Part shown: one piece after another, positions 57,101 through 64,000 of the stretch
Layout of the letters: every line of letters begins with the position of its first letter
Position numbering within the stretch: the stretch's first letter is position 1
NCBI GenBank assembly: GCA_025526995.1
Contig: JAHLKG010000006.1
Coordinates: forward strand, 1 to 64,000
DNA length: 64,000 bases
Source of the DNA: Powellomyces hirtus
Lineage: Eukaryota; Chytridiomycota; Chytridiomycetes; Spizellomycetales; Powellomycetaceae
Reading direction: 5' to 3'
The notes under the pieces: model-generated
Told to the model about the DNA's origin: nothing
What the model saw: only the letters and a program-made list of their open reading frames with translations
Databases searched by the model: none
Made by a program: the position numbers and the translations under genes

Positions 57101-60100
57101 CGAATTCGAATCCTGCGCCTCCGTTCCACTCGACCGCTGCGTCGTCCCCAAACTGTGCGAGTATCGGCTCCCCGACGATCCCTTGGTCAGCACAACCAGA
57201 TCCACAACGTCGGGATACTGAGCTTGCAAGTGCTTGCATTTGCCTTCGCTGCCCCAGGAGTGCCACAGCATGTAGGCGTCGTGCAGACAAGACCGCGCAA
57301 GTCGCCGAGACCCTAGTTCGAGCCAGAATTTGCCGTACAGCTCAGTGATGATCGCTTCGTGGAATCGGAAGCCGTGTTCGTGAGCGACATCGAGCGCCGA
57401 GTCGTAGTTTTGGCGGGCACCGTCAGCGTCACCACTAATGCGACACTGTCGAGAAAAATAGAGAGAAACAACAGATCAGAACCAATCTCACACAAACATC
57501 TTCTCGTACAATGGTCGCGGCACCCACCCGCTCTGCTGCAATGATGAGGAATTTGCATTTGATCTCCTCAGGCGGCTCTGACGAAAACATCTTGACCTTC
57601 TTGTACGCTACGTCCATCTCCTGCATCAGTCGCTCCTTGTCCTGGTCCGGCAAATTGTATTCGGACGCGGCAATCAGTGCTTGGAACACGTACACATCGA
57701 TGAATCTGGGGAAAACAAAGAATGGCAGGATAACGCGGTATGTCAGGGTAATTTATACAAAATTCCAAGAAACACTCGAAGTTTTACCATACCTGGGAAG
57801 ACCAATGTACGCATTCATCGTATCGTCATTCATGTACTGCTCTAGAAGTGCGCGCTTGTCTTCTCGATCGTAAAGAAAGGCGTTCACCAGACGGTAGTAG
57901 TACACCTGCGCACGGCTCATGCCCGTTGCCATCACGTCTCGGTTCTGGAACACGCACAAACCCCCATTGGCAATTGCCTCCAGCTCAGCCATGGTGCCTT
58001 TCCACACGTTCAAAAAGTATCCCTTGAACTGCTCCATAAACTGCCGATAGCGGGTTTCCCAGTCCTTCCAAGCCGAGACGGGACGGCCATACGACAGCAA
58101 AATCCCGGGCCACGCACACATGGCGTAGATGATGACCGAGTAGTGCGCAGACTCCATACCCGCAATGATGCATTTTTCGACATTGTCCTCAAATTCCCGG
58201 AAGGAGGACACGTACACGTATCCATTTAGCATCAACCCGAGTCGCGCCCGTGATTGGATCTCGGGCGGTGCTTTCTCGAGTAGCTGAAATACCAGCCGTG
58301 CTATCCACCGCATCCGCGCGAACTGGGGACCCCCTTCAGCGGCGGTGTACGTTCGCAGCACGTGAGAAAATAGCACGGCGCTTTGAGCCCCGAGACCGTT
58401 CTGCAGTGCCAGAAGGCAACCCTTCATGTAGAAGTACTGGGCGAGAGAAAATCGTCCCAGAGATGACGCCGCACCCCCGACGAAAATCAGCACCGTCTCG
58501 AGCATCCGTGTTGTTACTTCGCCGATCTTTAAGCTCCCAGCGATTTCCTCCACCGAGGTATTTCCCAATATGCTTTCGAGAACCGCCCACTCTTCCTTGG
58601 CCAGCCTATCCGCATGACTTTCCGTCTCGGGCGCCCGAATATTAAATACCTCAAGCTCCTTCATTCCCATCTCAAGGATATCGTTGAACAGTCCCTGAAT
58701 GTAGCATGAACTGACGAGAATACTTGTAGCGGTCAGCTGGTCGGTAATCGAGCGGGCGCGGTGGGACAGATCCTTAAGCACCACATTAGCCTGATCATAC
58801 GCGCTCTCCACGATGCAGACCTGCGCGATTGCTTTCTTGATATTGAACAGCAAGTCGTAATGCGCATCCCACGCAGCAGCCTTCGCGACCGGGTCGCTCG
58901 GTTCGACTAGTGAAAGAGCGGTATCCAGCATCCGCCGCGCTGCGCTGTGGGTCCCAGACCGCTTGACCCGCATTGCCGCTTCGTAGTTTAGTTGGGCGAC
59001 GTAGACGCGTTCTTCATCGTCCGTCAGTAGGTCTAATACTTTGTTGTATTGGATGACCAGCACGAACACGTTTTCGTGCATCTCTTCTTCGGAAAGGTTA
59101 CGCCGGACTAGCCGCGCGATTTGCAGATGGAGTGATTTGCGCCGGCTTTCTTCGATCATGTCGTAGCAGGATTGATGCAGCCGCGAATGACAGAACTAAT
59201 TAAAAAAGGCGCTGCAATGAGTGCCAACGGAGAATGACATGAGTTTCTGTCAGGGAGTGGCGCTTAGCATACCTTATAAGACATGACCATTCCACCAATG
59301 GACCTGTTAACTAACGATAGTGACGAGCGGTGGCCATGTCTGCTGGTTGTATTGTGGCTGCTAATAGAGCCGGAAGAGCTCCGTGAAAGAGCCGACACGG
59401 TTCGAAAAAGCGATGCATCGTGCGACTGTGGAAGGAGAAATCCCTCCTTTACGGCCGCCCACAGATGTGTCGCAACTTGCACAATGCTCTGGTCTGCGAG
59501 GAAGGACAGTAATCGCAGATCGAAAGTGTCACCGATACATGCTGTGGGAAGCAATGAGGCACATCAGTAATCTGAACTGTATACCCTTTCTCCTACATCG
59601 AGAAAGAAGTGACGGAAAGGCAATTACCAGCCTGCTGTAATAGCGTCTGCGTGTCGGCCGGAAACTGCCTCAACCGCGTAAGCAGCAGGTCCGCCACACT
59701 CTCGCTAAGCACCGTCTGCCTATCCAGTTCCTGGATATCCCACGCCCAACCCGCCGCTATATCATCGAAATAAATGAGGGAGCTTTGTTCAGCGTATCGA
59801 AGAAACTCGCGGATGTGGAATGGGTTGCCCATGGTTTTGCGGTATAACAGTTGCGCCAACAGGTCAATGTCCTCTGCCGCGGGTTTGAGCGTATCGGCCA
59901 GCATCTCCCGCAGACCCGACATGGGTAGCGGCCCGAGCTCTATGCGTCGTAACCGCTGCGGGGCCTCGAATTGGATCCGTTGAACGGTGGGGCCGTACGC
60001 GTTGGACAGAGCCCCGTCGGCGTGTGGTTGAGTCGCAACGATCAGGAGGTGGGCGATCTTTTTGTCGAAAAGCACGGTTTGGAGTAGCTTCTGCGATGCG

Positions 60101-62385
60101 GGTTCCGCGTACTAACATTCAAGAGAAATGAGTCGTAAGCCATCACAATGGAAATGAGAGAAAACAAAACAGGATGAGTACCTGCAAATCATCCAAAAAC
60201 ACCACCAACGGATGCTCCGCCTTCGCAAAGCATCCAATCAGGGCCTGCATTGCTCTGATGAAAGTGTTCTGTTCAGCAGATGTGGAGTCGATGCGAGTCG
60301 AGTCCAAGTTCTCCTGTGGACCAACAATCATTTCCAAATTCGGGAGGACGTCGGTGACAATAGCCATGTAAGCGGCGCCGAGCGCCGTCGTCAGCTCGTT
60401 CTGCCACTTTTCTAACACGTGCGCGGGCTCGCCTAGCAGTTGACGAATCAGCATGTCGAGCGCTTGCACGAGACCGCCGTATGGACGGTCGCGATTATAT
60501 TGTGTGTATTGGCCATGCACTATATCGCCATCGACGAGTCTCGTTAGTCTTTGCTCTCATCACCAATGTAGGGAGGGGTTTGTGACATTCTCACCCACCA
60601 AAAAAGCCTCTTCGGCCCATGACATGCTTTCTCAGATGATTGATCAAAGAGCTCTTGCCCTCCCCGCTGCTTCCACACACCAGACAGAGTTCGCTACGGG
60701 ATTTGCCAACAGCAATGTTCTCATAAGCAGTAGTGAGTTCCTGGGTCTCGCGCTCACGACCATATAATTTGTCCGGAACGTTGATGTGCGGTGAATGGTC
60801 GCGTGCTCCGACCTGGAGCTTGAAATTGGAGAACGCCTCCGCAACTGCAGCGTCTGATAGACGATTGATGTTCTGCTCGGCACGCGCCCGCTGGAGGTGA
60901 TGCAGACATTGCATGAGGTCGTAGCGGAGACCGGAGGCGGATTGGTAGCGATATTCCGGGGCTTTGCTGGCAAGCTGTGCGCGGACGCGAGTACATGAGC
61001 GTGGCGTATTACAACCCTCTGTTCCCAGAGATGGCTCTTCTTACCTTGTCTATGATGTCGGAGAACGCTTGCGGGATCAATGGGTCATGAACTCTTGGCG
61101 ATTCAATCTCCTTCGCAAGATGGGCGTGCACGTATTCCTATTTGCATCATGACATAAATGAAGTTGTGTTATATTTCACCCTTATGGAGAGACCTGCTCC
61201 CATTACAATTTGCACGTACCGTAGCATCGTCGAACTGAAATGGCGGTGCGCCAACAAGAACCTCCCAAAGCGTTAGGCCCAAGCTGTAGAAATCTATAAA
61301 ATCGGAAATCCACGGTTGGTGAGCATTGAGAGGCGCAGGACTCTCCTTGTGGCTGCTGACTTACCAGTGCGATAATCGACGACGCGTTGCATTCGGCCCG
61401 TTTGTTCCGGTGACAAGTAGGCTAGCGTTCCTTCCAAGTAATTGCGCTGGCCTTGGGAGCCCATGTCGGTGACCTCCGCGAGGTTGAAGTCGATGAGCTG
61501 GACACCAATCTGTCCGCCAATGCGTTTGACCACGATGTTGTCCGGGTTGATGTCTTTGTGCATGACTTGCGCGGCATGCACAATTTCAAGGGCTTCCGCG
61601 AGCTGGACCGCAATGCACAAAAAGTCATCCAGACCGATCTGGCGCGTGCGTGGCGGCAGTATGGTAGACGTTGATGGGGCAGATTTCTGCGCTGCTGGTG
61701 TTGGTGCAGCAAAGCCACTTGTTGCCAAAGAGGGATCGGTATCTTGTGCACTCCGAGTATCTGGCGGGGTATTTGTCGGTTTTCCGAGAGCAAATTCACG
61801 CAATGACACGCCCTTGTAGTCTTCGAGAATCAGCACATATTGCCCATTGTACTCTTCCAGAGACAATGGCCGAATAATCCGGTCATCTAGACAGCCCTGG
61901 ATAGAGTCGTGGCTCAAACTAGTGCTACGCGGGCGTCGTCCTGATGTTATGGTTGGACGTGGCCCTGCAGGTGGTTGTGGGGCCGGTGTCTGACAGCCTT
62001 GCTCTCCCTTGCTCTCTTCTTTGACCGGCGGCAGGCCGGTCGAGTTTCGGTTTTCACCGCCTTTTGTTCTGCTATATGATGTGGCAGCAGAAGATGGCGC
62101 CGCGTTACTCCCCGGAACAGCGGAATCATTGTTCGCACTGCTGGTACTCCTTGGACCAGTGCGTACACGACCAATGTCTTTCAAATTCGAGTGTATCAGG
62201 TTGAGGAGCTCAAACTCGTGCTTTAGCTTGATGACCTCATCCTCGTCGTAGTACGTATTGCCCTTGCAGATCACAGTTTCGTCAGGATTCGCAAGTCGAT
62301 GCCCGCGCTGGATGACGAGCGACGTGCGATTATTGTAGTGGATCAGTTCCAGACCCCGGTATCCAGGAACGTTTATCGTGTCCAT
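54103..62385 (-). CDS. Kinase-like / AAA ATPase / helical-repeat / GAF / cyclic-nucleotide phosphodiesterase fusion protein
   Basis: Thirteen exons: 62385-61365, 61293-61220, 61137-61045, 60974-60595, 60539-60182, 60111-59628, 59541-59273, 59195-57793, 57705-57510, 57445-55769, 55702-55504, 55406-55210, 55122-54103; 7371 bases, 2456 residues, every phase agrees. Order: (1) protein-kinase-like domain, residues 1-395, with HKDINPDN (about 276-283) in place of HRDxKxxN, IDFNLA in place of DFG, and a large disordered insert; (2) AAA-type ATPase with Walker A GSSGEGKSS (about 497) and Walker B VVFLDDLQ (about 635-642); (3) helical repeats to about 1550; (4) GAF, about 1559-1716 (EKGLLVLQHEG, CCPIMHQNTVTGVVYLEN); (5) class I PDE, about 1860-2190, with YHNSTHGADVLQT (metal/acid His), VHDVDHPGLNNNFL, IKCADLNNSAKP and EFFLQGDRERKLGMP; (6) Ser/Pro tail. 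Parts 1-4 match Mak/Phk-type hybrid histidine kinases; no histidine kinase motifs remain. It should hydrolyse cAMP or cGMP under sensory control. Exon 9 end could also be near 57498. Confidence 0.9.
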
Positions 62386-63635
62386 TATGTTGAACAAGGG
62401 CGATTGGAAACCTCTTCTTTTTCCGCTCGTCGACCAGCTCAGCCGGCGATTGAACTAGATGGCGGCCTATTCGCTGATGAGGTGAGTGATTTATGGTGCG
62501 GGTGAAGAGGCTCTGGGCCAGGATGACCGTTGCGGAGGCCAGTTGAGAAGGCCCTTGGTTTCTGTGAGGTCGTTTGATGCAGGGCTCTGCGTGTCACACC
62601 GCGACTCTCATACGCAATGTTTTGTTCAATGTAGCTTCCAGAAGAAAAATCAAAAAAGGGAAAAGCGGCCCCAGAAGAAGGAGGGAAAGGAAAACCGAAT
62701 CGCTGAGTTCGGTATTCTACTAGCACTCGGTCTTTCAGCGATATTTTGAGCACCGATAAATTCCCGATGAGGGAGTGAGACGATGGTTTGTTATGGTGAG
62801 GAGGAGGGTGCCACTGAGGGTTCACTGGTGGAGTGTGTGATCAGAGAACCTGCCGACTAGCAGAAAGCACCAGCTGGAGGAACTCTTGACCGTTTTTCGC
62901 GGAGTGAAAGTAAAAGGGAGGCCTATTGGGAGGCGGAACTGAGGATAGTGCCCAAAAGGAGGGATTTGTGATGCAACTGCGCATGTGCTGTGGGCCGGGT
63001 TCCGACCAACAAGGCAGGGACGGGGATAAGCGCACAGACAATGGCGGGGTGAGCCCGCCGCGTCACGGTAGAGAACAATAGAGAGAAAACGCCCGCGAGC
63101 CCCAACACCCGCCGATCGGTCGGCGGTCGTTCCGGATAGTTGGAATGGTTGTTTGGAAATACAGAAGCACCCAGATTTCAATATGCCATACTTTAATATA
63201 AATGCTTCATTCATACCATTAGACAAGAGATGTAGTGCAACGGAGAGCCGTTGTACGCGGCAAGTGTTGATGAAAATGGCACGGGAATCACTGGAAAGCC
63301 GGCTGAAAAAAACGGTGCATATGGTTCTGGAATACGTATGGGTGCATGCATGTGCTAGTAAATACCTTTGCATTCCATGGCATTGGAATCCGCGCAAAAA
63401 CTCCGCTTGCTGACGAGGCGCGTCACTCATCCAACGATAACTCCGGTATATGAGCTTTGAGAGCGAGACTGAAGGAAATCATCTCATCGTAGAGTGTGAC
63501 GCTTCGTTTCAGATGAGAGTCCCGCTTTTATGGTGCCACGGCACTGCGGCGAGGAGACCAATACTAAATCCACTCACACCCACGATCAGGAAGCACCTCT
63601 TCCCACGATGCCCGCAAAGAACCTACACACGAGCA
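62386..63635. promoter_or_regulatory. Divergent promoter region
   Basis: About 1.25 kb between the divergent starts of the PDE fusion gene and the right-edge gene. A 202-codon minus-strand frame (62822-63430) exists but has no motif and poor composition. No element identified. Confidence 0.4.
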
Positions 63636-64000
63636 ATGCCGTCCTCTACCAAAACCTCAACATCCTCGGCCACCGATAAAACCACGGAAGATCCAATTGA
63701 TTTCCCGTGGCAGCTGAAATCGTCACCGCCACGTGTCACCGGTCCGCAAATTCAGAGGTCCGCTTTTGCAAGTTATATTCTCGATCCAATGAAGCTAGAG
63801 ATACAGCAAATGATTGCTCAGAAATATGTGCATCATGCATATGGCCAAAGGTATGTACCAGTGCTGAATGTGAAGCTGAACGGACGTGAAAGATAGGCGG
63901 TTGGGATCCAGTTTCCTCCTACCCGGGCCTTCTTCCTGTCCTTTTTCTTTTGTAGTCAATTGGGAAAAAGAGATTTACTGACTGTTTCAGATAAGCTACG
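63636..64000 (+). CDS. Hypothetical protein, 5' part only (3' end beyond window)
   Basis: Exon 1 is 63636-63850 (MPSSTKTSTSSATDK ...), exon 2 begins at 63956 and runs off the edge; phase 2 joins them in frame. After a Ser/Thr-rich leader the sequence is helical: QRSAFASYILDPMKLEIQQM, then IAQKYVHHAYGQSQLGKRDL and LTVSDKLR. Only about 87 residues are visible. I do not recognise the family. The good splice pair (AAAG-GTATGT and TTTTGTAG) supports a real gene. Confidence 0.5.

Noticed and set aside
62822..63430. 202-codon minus-strand frame
   Set aside because: No motif, scattered Cys/His, no supporting splice or start context. Likely a chance frame in the divergent promoter region.
1..64000. 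CRISPR arrays, bacterial operons, rRNA genes, complete LTR elements
   Set aside because: None seen. Gene structure is eukaryotic throughout, no regular spaced repeats occur, and no rRNA-like sequence was recognised.

Overview
The window is nuclear DNA of a fungus. Most genes have several short introns (about 50-110 bases) with GTAAGT/GTACGT-like donors, and many products are typical fungal proteins: a recyclin-1-like F-box protein, an IKS1-type kinase, a Psr1-like phosphatase, a GH27 alpha-galactosidase and UBA1. A BLUF photoreceptor, a bacterial/plant-type wax ester synthase/DGAT, a FAM13-like RhoGAP and an RGS-C1-RA protein suggest an early-diverging, probably zoosporic (chytrid-type) fungus. 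That placement is inference; no marker gene proves it. I rebuilt the spliced genes by hand. For every complete model the exon lengths sum to a multiple of three and the intron phases agree, except that two of the PB1-like copies carry in-frame stops.

Layout. 1-9.5 kb (minus strand): an RGS-C1-RA signalling protein cut by the left edge, a 319-residue seven-helix membrane protein, and the ubiquitin-activating enzyme UBA1 (14 exons, 1014 residues). 9.9-16.2 kb: an HSF-type transcription factor, then three local paralogues of a PB1-like/beta-trefoil-like protein; one is intact and two have in-frame stops near the same place. 16.2-23.7 kb: a decayed Ty1/copia fragment, a WS/DGAT acyltransferase, a tRNA-His and an inverted-repeat element. 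23.8-25.6 kb: an SCP/Psr1-type phosphatase. 25.6-28.4 kb: no gene recognised. 28.4-33.9 kb (plus strand): the FAM13-like RhoGAP (12 exons, 1503 residues). 34.7-35.3 kb: an intronless BLUF protein. 35.6-38.7 kb: small anonymous ORFs, several with one hydrophobic helix, and a 172-base foldback MITE. 39.9-43.4 kb: IKS1-like kinase. 44.9-45.7 kb: a small protein with a possible PP1-docking motif. 47.0-48.7 kb: secreted alpha-galactosidase. 48.9 kb: tRNA-Ala. 49.3-52.5 kb: recyclin-1 with a CaaX end. 54.1-62.4 kb (minus strand): one 13-exon gene for a 2456-residue protein. At the right edge a new plus-strand gene begins.

The most striking item is the 54.1-62.4 kb gene. Its first three quarters (serine/threonine-kinase-like domain, AAA ATPase, helical repeats, GAF) have the layout of the large hybrid histidine kinases of the Mak/Phk type. 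Where the histidine kinase and receiver would be, it carries a complete class I cyclic-nucleotide phosphodiesterase domain. With the BLUF protein, the RGS-C1-RA protein and the RhoGAP, the window is rich in signalling genes, but nothing in the sequence shows that they act together.
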